Assembly (NCBI GenBank): GCA_910584985.1
Contig: CAJUDJ010000008.1
Location: 5,464 to 69,463, forward strand
DNA: 64,000 nt
Direction of reading: 5' to 3'
Source of the DNA: an uncultured Eubacterium sp.
GTDB taxonomy: Bacteria > Bacillota > Clostridia > Oscillospirales > Acutalibacteraceae
Shown here piece after piece: positions 27,766-33,786 of this stretch (position 1 is its first letter; each line of letters starts with the position of its first letter). Below the pieces are notes generated by a model. That model was not told where the DNA came from. It was given only the letters and a program-made list of their open reading frames with translations, and ran no database searches. Both the position numbers and the translations under genes were made by a program.

Positions 27766-27782
27766 AATTATACAAAATAAAA
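27766..27782. repeat. 17-bp direct repeat, left copy (candidate attL)
   Basis: AATTATACAAAATAAAA matches 30720-30736 exactly; the flanking bases differ on both sides. Confidence 0.55.
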
Positions 27783-27794
27783 GAAGTTTTGTTG

Positions 27795-27826
27795 AATCGG
27801 CAAGGGTGTTGCCGATTTATTTTTTT
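27795..27826 (+). terminator. Terminator-like hairpin at the left end of the element
   Basis: AATCGGCAA (27795-27803) pairs with TTGCCGATT (27809-27817) around GGGTG and is followed by a T-rich run. It would stop transcription entering the element from the left. Confidence 0.75.
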
Positions 27827-28558
27827 GCAAGGGTTGAGCGGAAGCGAAACTTGCGCAGCCCTTGCAAAAAGGGGACAGGGGAGCGAAGCGAAGAATAGGC
27901 GAAGCCTATGGGCAATAGCCCATAGGGCTAATTGCCTTAAATTGCGGGCTTTCAGCCCGCGCTTTCTTGCCCGGGGCGTGAACGCCGCGAGCCAAGCGAG
28001 CCCGCAAGCCCCCGCTTCAGAAGCGGGGGCGAGGATCAGGCGGCATTGCGAGCCCGAGGGCGTAGCATTAGCCCCGGCCGAGAAGCCCGAACGGGACACT
28101 GCCCGCAAAGGATGCACCGCGAGATATTGACCAGATGGTGCGAGCATGACCGCATGCAAATGAGCTGCGGAGCGTTTGCAAGCCACAGGAGCGAAGCGGG
28201 GCTTGCAATAAGACGGAGCAGCGAACATTGCGGACCAGTGCAGAAACCGACCGAGCGGTGCGAACGCCATCCGCAAGGAAGCGCGCAGCGAAGCGTAGAC
28301 AACGCAGCGGTGGCGGCACCAGCTTGAGCCATGACGAGCTTAGGCAAAGCCGCGCAAGTGGCGCCGGCGAGGCACGCAGCACTGGCGCAGAGATAAGGCA
28401 GGGCTGCGAGTGGAGCGCAGCGGAACAGGCGAAAGCGCCTGATGCATTGTTTGAGCGTTAGCGAGTAACCTATTATCCGTATACGGACGAGGACCGAAGG
28501 GACGGGCGCATTTAGCGAGCTTCCGGCGAAGCGCATCAGAAGGGCTTGCCCTTCTGAT
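27822..28558 (+). other. GC-rich, hairpin-dense non-coding segment
   Basis: About 740 bases without a credible gene are packed with inverted repeats. These include a 12-bp stem at 27822-27833/27859-27870, TAGGC-GAA-GCCTA (27896-27908), TATGGGC-AATA-GCCCATA (27907-27924), GCGGGCT-TTC-AGCCCGC (about 27944-27960), GCCCCCGCTT/AAGCGGGGGC (about 28008-28030), and ATCAGAAGGGC-TT-GCCCTTCTGAT (28535-28558). The motif GCGAAGC occurs at 27883, 27899, 28191, 28288 and 28526. Open frames across it on both strands lack ribosome binding sites and have the biased composition of GC-rich noise. It could be a structured RNA, or a single-strand origin and packing region for rolling-circle replication. Confidence 0.7.
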
Positions 28559-28573
28559 ACTTCACTTGATAAT
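28535..28573 (+). other. Candidate rolling-circle double-strand origin (dso)
   Basis: A perfect 11-bp stem with a two-base loop (28535-28558) lies six bases before CTTGATAAT (28565-28573). Rep_1 (pC194/pUB110) initiators nick within CTTG/ATA at their origins, so the expected nick is between 28568 and 28569. The position just upstream of the rep gene also fits. Confidence 0.5.
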
Positions 28574-28643
28574 TTAGAAATATCTCAATGGGTGCGAAAA
28601 TAGCCGTTAGCCCAGTATTCAAGCACTGTTCAGGCATTTTTAG

Positions 28644-29546
28644 GTGTATACTGATTTTGACAAAATTACAGAAGAATTTACAGAATTGAAAAAGCTGAAT
28701 AATCGGCTTGTTGAATTGCTGAAAGATGATTTTCTTCTTGATGAAAAAGCAAGCAAGATTTCTAACTGCGGTGATTTTCTTGGATTTAGCGCATCTGCTG
28801 ACAGCGGGGAGCTGAAGCTTGTTACAGCCAATTTTTGCAGGGAAAGGCTTTGCCATACCTGCCAGAAAAGAAAGAGCTTGAAGATGTATGCAAACACGCT
28901 GAAGGTTTGCGAATATCTGAAGCAATACAAGGTCAGATATATTCATCTTGTTTTGACAGTGCCGAATTGCAGCGGCGGGCAAGCCCTTGTTGAAACTGTG
29001 CAAAAGCTGTTTAAAAGTTTTGGAAAATTCTATAAATACGCAGAGATACAGAGAGCTTTCAAGGGCTGTCTGCGCTGCCTTGAAATAACATACAGCAGTG
29101 AAAACGGCAGTTTTCACCCGCATTTGCATTGCCTTGTAGCCGTGAACCAAAGCTATTTTAAAAGCAGATATTATCTGACATATGACAGGCTGCGCGAGCT
29201 GTGGCAGAGGGCATGCAAAGCGGATGTGCCTTATCAGATTTCTGTGGGTGCAATCAAGGGTGATGTTGCAAAGGGCGTTGCCGAGGTTTGCAAATATTGT
29301 GTTAAGCCGCTGGACTATGATAAGCTTGACGAAGTAAGCATACAGTATGTGCTGCGAACAATAGGGATTGTTTTAAAGGGGCAGCGCTGCGTGCAGAAAT
29401 ACGGACTGATTAAGGAAGCCTATAAAGCGCTGAATATTGATGATGAGGAAACGGAAGAGGAGCAGCAACCTGCTGGAGAGGTTTTTTATTTTGGATATGA
29501 CAGGAATACGGGAAAATACAGAAGAATTAACAATGACTTTGCTTGA
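28644..29546 (+). CDS. Rolling-circle replication initiator (Rep_1 family, HUH endonuclease)
   Basis: The 300-residue protein has the signatures of pC194/pUB110-type Rep proteins in order. The cysteine motif is FCRERLCHTCQKRK (Cys65, Cys70, Cys73), the strand motif is IHLVLTVPN near 100, the HUH motif is HPHLH (His158, His160, His162), and KYCVK contains the candidate nicking tyrosine (Tyr218). Rep nicks one strand at the dso and stays bound to the 5' end to start replication. The start is uncertain: GTG 28644 is the first in-frame start after a stop codon, but its ribosome binding site is weak. The C-terminal 50 bases overlap the next ORF. On a chromosome it most likely belongs to an integrated plasmid or an integrative element. 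Confidence 0.88.
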   Translation: MYTDFDKITEEFTELKKLNNRLVELLKDDFLLDEKASKISNCGDFLGFSASADSGELKLVTANFCRERLCHTCQKRKSLKMYANTLKVCEYLKQYKVRYIHLVLTVPNCSGGQALVETVQKLFKSFGKFYKYAEIQRAFKGCLRCLEITYSSENGSFHPHLHCLVAVNQSYFKSRYYLTYDRLRELWQRACKADVPYQISVGAIKGDVAKGVAEVCKYCVKPLDYDKLDEVSIQYVLRTIGIVLKGQRCVQKYGLIKEAYKALNIDDEETEEEQQPAGEVFYFGYDRNTGKYRRINNDFA

Positions 29547-29826
29547 ACTGGCTGCGGAATACGAAGCGGATTGCAGGGCGCTTGAAAAGCGCCTTTCCGA
29601 GCTGAAAGCGGAGCTTGAAAGCGCAAGGGGAAATGATGTTTTTCTTCTGAACAGAAAGATAAAAATTTATACGGATATGCTTTATGAAAGCAGATATTTA
29701 GCCAAATATTTAAGAAATTATTATGCGGATAAAAGGGGAAATTTTAACGAAAACGGACTTTATAGACAAAGACCTGTGGGCGTGTATTATGCAGTGCTTG
29801 ACACCTTCAAATGCGTTGGTTTGTGA
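29491..29826 (+). CDS. Small helical protein between rep and the recombinase gene
   Basis: The product is about 111 residues, with heptad-like charged helices (LELAAEYEADCRALEKRLSE, then LNRKIKIYTDMLYESRYLAKYLRNYYADKR), so a coiled coil is likely. No family is recognised. The start could be TTG 29491, 9 bases after GGAGAGG (29475-29481), or ATG 29497. It overlaps the end of rep by about 55 bases in another frame and the start of the recombinase gene by about 100 bases. This compact arrangement suggests translational coupling within one element. It could be a copy-control or recombination-accessory protein; that is speculation. Confidence 0.6.
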   Translation: MDMTGIRENTEELTMTLLELAAEYEADCRALEKRLSELKAELESARGNDVFLLNRKIKIYTDMLYESRYLAKYLRNYYADKRGNFNENGLYRQRPVGVYYAVLDTFKCVGL

Positions 29827-30304
29827 GCTTGCTCTGCAAACAGGCTGGCGCATTGATGATTGCCTTGCACTTGCTTCCAAGAAGCTCTCAGAAGCCGAGA
29901 AACGCGGAAACACAGTAATTACAATAATAGAGCAGAAAACGCAGAAAAAGAGCCGTAAACGGCTTTCAAAGGCGTTATTTGATAGATTAAATGCACAAAA
30001 AGGGGCGGTTTTTGTGTTTGAAGGAAGGGATGATATTTGCACACACAGAACACGGCAGGCGGTTTGGGCGGATTTGAAAAGAGCAAGAAAGGCATTGCGA
30101 TTAAAGCAGAATATAGGGCCGCATTCCGCCCGCAAGGGCTATGCGGTGGATTTGCTGCAAAGCAGCAGCGATCTTGACAAAGTGCAGCGTGCGTTGAACC
30201 ACAGCCACGAGAGCGACACGCTGATTTATGCACTGGCGGATACCTACACAGCGCTTAAGCTGAGAAGCGCCGTCAAGGGCGGCACACAGGTTAAAAAACG
30301 ATAA
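29723..30304 (+). CDS. Small tyrosine recombinase (catalytic domain only)
   Basis: This 193-residue protein contains the complete tyrosine recombinase catalytic set in order: Arg43 (GWRIDD), Lys72 or Lys75 (QKTQKK), His134 and Arg137 (PHSARK), His160 (LNHSH) and the nucleophile candidate Tyr169 (LIYALAD). The usual N-terminal core-binding (SAM-like) domain of phage integrases is missing, so it is about half the normal length. It should catalyse integration or excision of the surrounding element, perhaps with a partner supplying arm binding. The start is ATG 29723, inside the preceding ORF; no better start is seen. A strong bidirectional terminator follows after two REP-like arms. Confidence 0.8.
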   Translation: MRIKGEILTKTDFIDKDLWACIMQCLTPSNALVCELALQTGWRIDDCLALASKKLSEAEKRGNTVITIIEQKTQKKSRKRLSKALFDRLNAQKGAVFVFEGRDDICTHRTRQAVWADLKRARKALRLKQNIGPHSARKGYAVDLLQSSSDLDKVQRALNHSHESDTLIYALADTYTALKLRSAVKGGTQVKKR

Positions 30305-30332
30305 ATTAATTGACATTTTCCAGATTGTCAAA

Positions 30333-30384
30333 TGTTTAACCCCGCGCCCCTTTCCCCGTGGGGAAAGGCGGGGGATTGGGGGAA
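30333..30384. repeat. REP-like palindromic repeat, copy 1
   Basis: This 52-base unit begins TGTTTAACCCCGCG and holds an imperfect hairpin (CCCTTTCCCC/GGGGAAAGG within CCCCGC/GCGGGG). It matches 30575-30626 at 45 of 52 positions; four of the seven differences are in the loop. Confidence 0.75.
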
Positions 30385-30387
30385 AAG

Positions 30388-30420
30388 AAAAAAGCGAAGC
30401 TTGACAAGCTTCGCTTTTTT
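30388..30420. terminator. Strong bidirectional terminator
   Basis: AAAAAAGCGAAGCTT (30388-30402) pairs with AAGCTTCGCTTTTTT (30406-30420) around GAC. It ends the recombinase transcript on the plus strand and the predicted small RNA on the minus strand. Confidence 0.88.
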
Positions 30421-30492
30421 ATGGTAACATTCCCATTGAAGACAGCACCACCTGCCGACAACACGGATAAAGGGAATGCCTGTTAAACTCTC

Positions 30493-30504
30493 GTTTAACC
30501 CCGC
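30493..30504. repeat. Partial third copy of the GTTTAACCCCGC motif
   Basis: GTTTAACCCCGC is the first part of the two REP-like repeats and lies at the predicted 5' end of the minus-strand small RNA. Confidence 0.5.
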
Positions 30505-30510
30505 ATTGCT

Positions 30511-30540
30511 ATAATATCATAAAGCAGATGTGTTTGTCAA
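30511..30540 (-). promoter_or_regulatory. Promoter of the candidate small RNA
   Basis: On the minus strand TTGACA (30535-30540) and TATTAT (30511-30516) are 18 bases apart, with TG one base before the -10 box (extended -10). Confidence 0.6.
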
Positions 30541-30574
30541 TCAGATTTTTTGAAAGGATAAGAACAGTTTTGAT

Positions 30575-30626
30575 TGTTTAACCCCGCGCTCCTTTCCCTT
30601 GAGGGAAAGGCGGGGGAATGGGTGAA
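30575..30626. repeat. REP-like palindromic repeat, copy 2
   Basis: This is the second copy of the 52-base unit at 30333-30384. It is followed by two further GC-rich hairpins (about 30633-30658 and 30682-30700) before the right direct repeat. Confidence 0.75.
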
Positions 30627-30719
30627 GTGAAATGCGCTGCGGGGTTGATACCGCAGCCGATTTGACAAAACACTTATTTTGTAAGCCCGCTTCGCGCGGG
30701 CGAATAATTCGCAAAAAGA

Positions 30720-30736
30720 AATTATACAAAATAAAA
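30720..30736. repeat. 17-bp direct repeat, right copy (candidate attR)
   Basis: This is an exact match to 27766-27782. It is bracketed by the inverted arms TTCGCAAAA (about 30708) and TTTTGCGAA (about 30738), an arrangement seen at tyrosine-recombinase core sites. The left copy lacks these arms. Confidence 0.5.
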
Positions 30737-31195
30737 ATTTTGCGAAATTCAGGGGAGCTGAATAAGAAAAAGGCAGCGATAAGAAGAAACTTAGGCAAAA
30801 TATGTCTATTTTGATGTTTTTAAAGAATACTGCTCTGTTTTGCAGCCATTCAGTTTATTTCCGTAATATCTTATATCATACTGAAAATTTCTATTGAATT
30901 GTTTTTTTATTATTGCTTATCTGATAATTTATAAATGCCAAGATAAGTTAATTAAAAATTTTTTAAAAATAATTTTCTTTTAAATTGATTTTGATTCAGC
31001 TTTTTGATAACATATAGTATACCTTACAGAATCCAATTTACAATTTCAATGATATGTATTATTCTGATATTTTAATGCAAACAGATTTAATTATAATTCA
31101 GCACTTGATTTTTTTAGCAGGATACTTCCCTGGATTTTATTATAAATTGCATTGTTTTATGAAACTGTTTCACAGAATTCAGATGAGGAGATTTT
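30737..31195 (+). other. AT-rich gap between the element and the Xer-type gene
   Basis: There is no credible gene in about 460 bases; the 67-codon frame at 31054 overlaps the next gene and lacks a ribosome binding site. TTGATT (30985-30990) and TAACAT (31008-31013) with a 17-base spacer could be the promoter of the recombinase gene. Nothing else is recognised. Confidence 0.5.
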
Positions 31196-32173
31196 ATGAA
31201 GCGAGAAGAATTTTCCGAACTGCCAAAGCTTGTTCAGCAATATCTGCTTTATATTGAAGCGATTAAAGGTCATTCAGAATTATCTGTTATAGAATATGCC
31301 TCTGATTTAAGAACCTTTTTCAGATATATTATGCGTGAAAAAGGCATAGTAGATAAAAAAACCGAGGATTCGGACATTGATCTCTCCCCTGTTAATCTTG
31401 AACTGATAAAGAAAATTACACTGAATGATGCTTATCAGTTTTTGATTTACTGTAAAAATGAAAGAAAAAACAATGAAAATACAAGGGCAAGGCGTGTTAT
31501 TTCCATAAGAAGATTTTTTATTTATCTTTCCGATAATATGGGGCTTCTGGAATATAATCCGATGAAAAATCTGGATATACCCAAAACAAAAAAAGCTCTT
31601 CCGAAGTATCTTACTCTGGAAGAGGCTGAAACGCTTTTATCTGTTGTGGACGGACCGTTTAAGGAACGGGATTATGCCATTATAACACTTTTTCTGAACT
31701 GCGGAATGCGTCTTTCCGAACTTGTTTCGATAGATTATAACGATATTAAAGCAGACGGCTCACTTGTTATTACCGGAAAAGGCAATAAAGAACGTACAGT
31801 TTATCTGAATCAGGCTTGCGTGGATGCAGTTGCGGCCTATATGAAAAAGCGCCCGAATGACGGAGTGCGCGACAGAGCCCTGTTTCTCAGTTCAAGAAAT
31901 CAGCGCATAAGCCCTAAAACGGTGCAGCATATTGTTTATACCAATCTGGATAAGGCAGGCCTTGGCGACAGAGGCCTTTCCGTGCATAAGCTTCGCCACA
32001 CAGCTGCCACGCTTATGTATCAGCACGGAAATGTGGATGTGCTGCTTTTAAAAGAAATTCTGGGACATGAAAATCTGGGCACAACAGAAATTTACACACA
32101 TATTGCAAATGATGCCGCAAAAAAAGCAATTGAAGCCAATCCGCTGAGCCACCAAAAATCTAAATGGAAATAA
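31196..32173 (+). CDS. Site-specific tyrosine recombinase, XerC/XerD type
   Basis: The 325-residue protein is full length, with an N-terminal SAM-like core-binding domain (about 8-115) and a catalytic domain. The active site is Arg in NCGMRLSELV near 176, Lys in GKGNKER near 199, HKLRH near 264, HENLG near 288 and the nucleophile Tyr in TEIYTHI near 298. Xer proteins resolve chromosome dimers at dif. The N-terminal half has an insert of about 20 residues (VDKKTEDSDIDLSP) compared with E. coli XerD. GAGGAG precedes the start. Its 3' end overlaps the convergent spoIIM-like gene by 14 bases. It is not part of the adjacent mobile element by composition. Confidence 0.88.
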   Translation: MKREEFSELPKLVQQYLLYIEAIKGHSELSVIEYASDLRTFFRYIMREKGIVDKKTEDSDIDLSPVNLELIKKITLNDAYQFLIYCKNERKNNENTRARRVISIRRFFIYLSDNMGLLEYNPMKNLDIPKTKKALPKYLTLEEAETLLSVVDGPFKERDYAIITLFLNCGMRLSELVSIDYNDIKADGSLVITGKGNKERTVYLNQACVDAVAAYMKKRPNDGVRDRALFLSSRNQRISPKTVQHIVYTNLDKAGLGDRGLSVHKLRHTAATLMYQHGNVDVLLLKEILGHENLGTTEIYTHIANDAAKKAIEANPLSHQKSKWK

Positions 32174-32834
32174 GCCCGTTCAGCGCGGTGCAGACGGCTG
32201 TATTTATTACGGTAACAACGATAATAAGTCCTGCATAGGCAAGATATTTTTTCAGATATGTTCTGTAGTTGAATTCTTCGGACATATCTGTTTTTTTTAC
32301 GGTTATACTGTAAATTTTTCTGCTTAAATCATAACTCATGGAAACAGAATAGAGAATTACGGTTAAAAAAAGGCATACAAACGGCGCCACCATAAGCAGC
32401 GAATAACCGATTCCCTTAACATTAAAATTAATGTAATAGTATGTAACCTTCATACCTGCTTCAAAGCCGATTAAAAACGGAATGATATTGATTATCGGAA
32501 ATCCCACAAGGCACACACCAAGCAGAACCGATGCAGCAAAAATAAGCATATAAAGGCTTAAATTGTTCAGAAACAACTGAAGAAAATCACCGTTTGCTGC
32601 CGAAAGAATATTATTCAGTATATCATTTTGGCAGTTTTTATAAATAAACGAGCCGCAAAGCAGGCCGGCAGCATAAAATAAAACAGAATAAATAAAGGTT
32701 TTATTTTCCGAAAACAATGTAAAAAAATCCTTTTTATCTGTTTCAATCAGCTCCAGCTTGGCAATTTCACTGCTGAATTCTTTTTCAAATTCCTTCTCAA
32801 GTTCCTTTTCGTTTTTTAGTTCAAAACTATCCAT
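32160..32834 (-). CDS. spoIIM: Stage II sporulation protein M-like membrane protein
   Basis: The 224-residue protein has an acidic, lysine-rich N-terminal cytoplasmic stretch and about five membrane segments (near 50, 90-110, 115-135, 145-170 and 195-220). The architecture and the FPIINIIPFLIGFEAG segment fit the SpoIIM/DUF95 family. SpoIIM, with SpoIID and SpoIIP, drives septal peptidoglycan remodelling and engulfment of the forespore. The divergence from B. subtilis SpoIIM makes the symbol tentative. One base separates it from the upstream membrane-protein gene, so they form one unit with yajC. Confidence 0.7.
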   Translation of the reverse strand: MDSFELKNEKELEKEFEKEFSSEIAKLELIETDKKDFFTLFSENKTFIYSVLFYAAGLLCGSFIYKNCQNDILNNILSAANGDFLQLFLNNLSLYMLIFAASVLLGVCLVGFPIINIIPFLIGFEAGMKVTYYYINFNVKGIGYSLLMVAPFVCLFLTVILYSVSMSYDLSRKIYSITVKKTDMSEEFNYRTYLKKYLAYAGLIIVVTVINTAVCTALNGLISI

Positions 32835-32835
32835 T

Positions 32836-33234
32836 TTATTTTACCTTGTATTTCTTAGATTTCTTTGTTGATAAAAGGCCGAAGATTCCGCTTATCAGCA
32901 GAACAGCAGCAATTTTAATCAGAAAATGAATAATATTGTTGCCGTTTATCAGAAGATTGATAAGTGAATATACAATCAAAGGCACAGCAGAAAGCATGCC
33001 CATAACAAAGCCGTTGTTTTTAAATGCCCTTACACTGATAAAGGAAACAAGGATTGCCGAAAAAGAATTTACGGCATAGGAACAGTATTCAAGATATTTT
33101 AAATCAAGATCAAATTGATTTATGGCAAAGGAAAATATTGAAGAAAATAATAATACAGAAATTGCAGTCAGTAAAACAGATTTAAGAACAAATTTAATCA
33201 GCAGACCGTTTGCCGATGAACTTATTTTTTTCAT
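32836..33234 (-). CDS. TIGR04086-like small membrane protein
   Basis: The 132-residue protein has four predicted membrane segments and a lysine-rich tail (TKKSKKYKVK). Its size, topology and position next to yajC fit the TIGR04086 (YrzE-like) family, which has no known function. The start is set at 33234, because GGAGGAG lies six bases before that ATG, while the longer frame starting at 33255 would begin before the ribosome binding site. That site is the 3' arm of a hairpin (33237-33278). Confidence 0.65.
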   Translation of the reverse strand: MKKISSSANGLLIKFVLKSVLLTAISVLLFSSIFSFAINQFDLDLKYLEYCSYAVNSFSAILVSFISVRAFKNNGFVMGMLSAVPLIVYSLINLLINGNNIIHFLIKIAAVLLISGIFGLLSTKKSKKYKVK

Positions 33235-33236
33235 AA

Positions 33237-33278
33237 AAAACTCCTCCGTATTCATTAAAGAATATTCAGAGGAGTTTT
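33237..33278 (-). promoter_or_regulatory. Hairpin that covers the ribosome binding site of the TIGR04086-like gene
   Basis: On the minus strand AAAACTCCTC (33278-33269) pairs with GAGGAGTTTT (33246-33237) around a 22-base loop. It may act as a yajC terminator and also mask the Shine-Dalgarno sequence. Confidence 0.55.
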
Positions 33279-33296
33279 ATTTTATAACTTATTCAA

Positions 33297-33716
33297 TTAT
33301 TTTTCATCATCGCTGAGAACCTTTGGTTCTTCTTTAGCTGATTTTTTGCTTTCCTTTTTTGCCTTGGCTGCCTGTCTTGCAGCCTCAACTTCTTTTTTGC
33401 GCTGGTCCATCTTGGTTTTATTTGTGTTTACAGCACCGCGAAGTATTTTCATTTTTGTTCTGTCCGCTCCGGTTTCGATTACAATATCTTCTTCGCGAAT
33501 TGTAACCACTCTGCCTACAATACCGCCGATGGTAATGATTTCATCACCGATTTCCAGTGAATTTCTCATTTCCTGCTCTTCCTTCTGGCGTTTTTTCTGC
33601 GGTCTGATCATCATGAAATACATAATTGCAAAAACAGCAACCATGGCAATAATCATTGAATAGGAACCGCCGGTAGAGCCGTTAGCGCCGGCAGCAAGCT
33701 GAAGTAAAATTGACAT
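33297..33716 (-). CDS. yajC: Preprotein translocase subunit YajC
   Basis: The 139-residue protein has one N-terminal membrane segment (SYSMIIAMVAVFAIMYFMMI) followed by RPQKKRQKEEQEMRNSLEIGDEI and the conserved IGGIVGRVVTI region, the YajC signature. YajC associates with SecDF and assists the Sec translocon. The Lys/Ala/Glu-rich tail is longer than in E. coli. It sits after tgt and queA, the usual order. Confidence 0.92.
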   Translation of the reverse strand: MSILLQLAAGANGSTGGSYSMIIAMVAVFAIMYFMMIRPQKKRQKEEQEMRNSLEIGDEIITIGGIVGRVVTIREEDIVIETGADRTKMKILRGAVNTNKTKMDQRKKEVEAARQAAKAKKESKKSAKEEPKVLSDDEK

Positions 33717-33786
33717 ATTTATGCCCTCCGTAAATTTATTAACATATGCTATTATATAGACAAATCATTGAAATTGCAAGAATTTT

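Larger units (their letters stand above)
30388..30508 (-). ncRNA. Candidate small RNA on the minus strand
   Basis: A consensus promoter at 30511-30540 on the minus strand reads into about 120 bases with no credible ORF, ending at the strong hairpin 30388-30420. The predicted transcript starts near GCAATGCGG. It can form GTTAAAC-GAGA-GTTTAAC (about 30482-30499), then a longer pairing CATTCCC/GGGAATG (30427-30433 with 30474-30480), then the terminator. It resembles no RNA family I can name. A copy-number control RNA or a type I antitoxin RNA for the element are possibilities. Confidence 0.5.
27766..30736 (+). mobile_element. Putative integrated rolling-circle element (about 3 kb)
   Basis: The perfect 17-bp direct repeat AATTATACAAAATAAAA occurs at 27766-27782 and 30720-30736 and encloses a set of genes typical of integrated rolling-circle plasmids. 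These are a Rep_1/HUH replication initiator, a candidate double-strand origin, a small overlapping ORF and a tyrosine recombinase. The interior is much more GC-rich than its surroundings; for example, 43 of 60 bases are G or C at 27961-28020. No relaxase or mobilisation gene and no conjugation gene is seen. The ends are inferred from the repeat; REP-like repeats near the right end could mark a different boundary. Confidence 0.6.

Noticed and set aside
27563..28536. Long open frames on both strands across the GC-rich segment, for example at 27563-28276 and 28046-28327.
   Set aside because: They lack ribosome binding sites, have low-complexity Arg/Ala/Cys-rich translations, overlap each other on both strands and arise from GC-rich hairpin DNA with few stop codons.
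30388..30508. Holin-like type I toxin or SRP/6S RNA at the small RNA locus.
   Set aside because: No hydrophobic toxin frame of useful length is present and the conserved SRP or 6S features are missing; only a generic small RNA call is supported.
31054..31257. 67-codon frame overlapping the start of the Xer-type gene.
   Set aside because: It has no ribosome binding site and overlaps 60 bases of a well-supported gene in another frame.
31196..32173. The Xer-type recombinase as the integrase of the adjacent element.
   Set aside because: It is a full-length chromosomal-type Xer protein, lies about 460 bases outside the right repeat, and the element already encodes its own recombinase.
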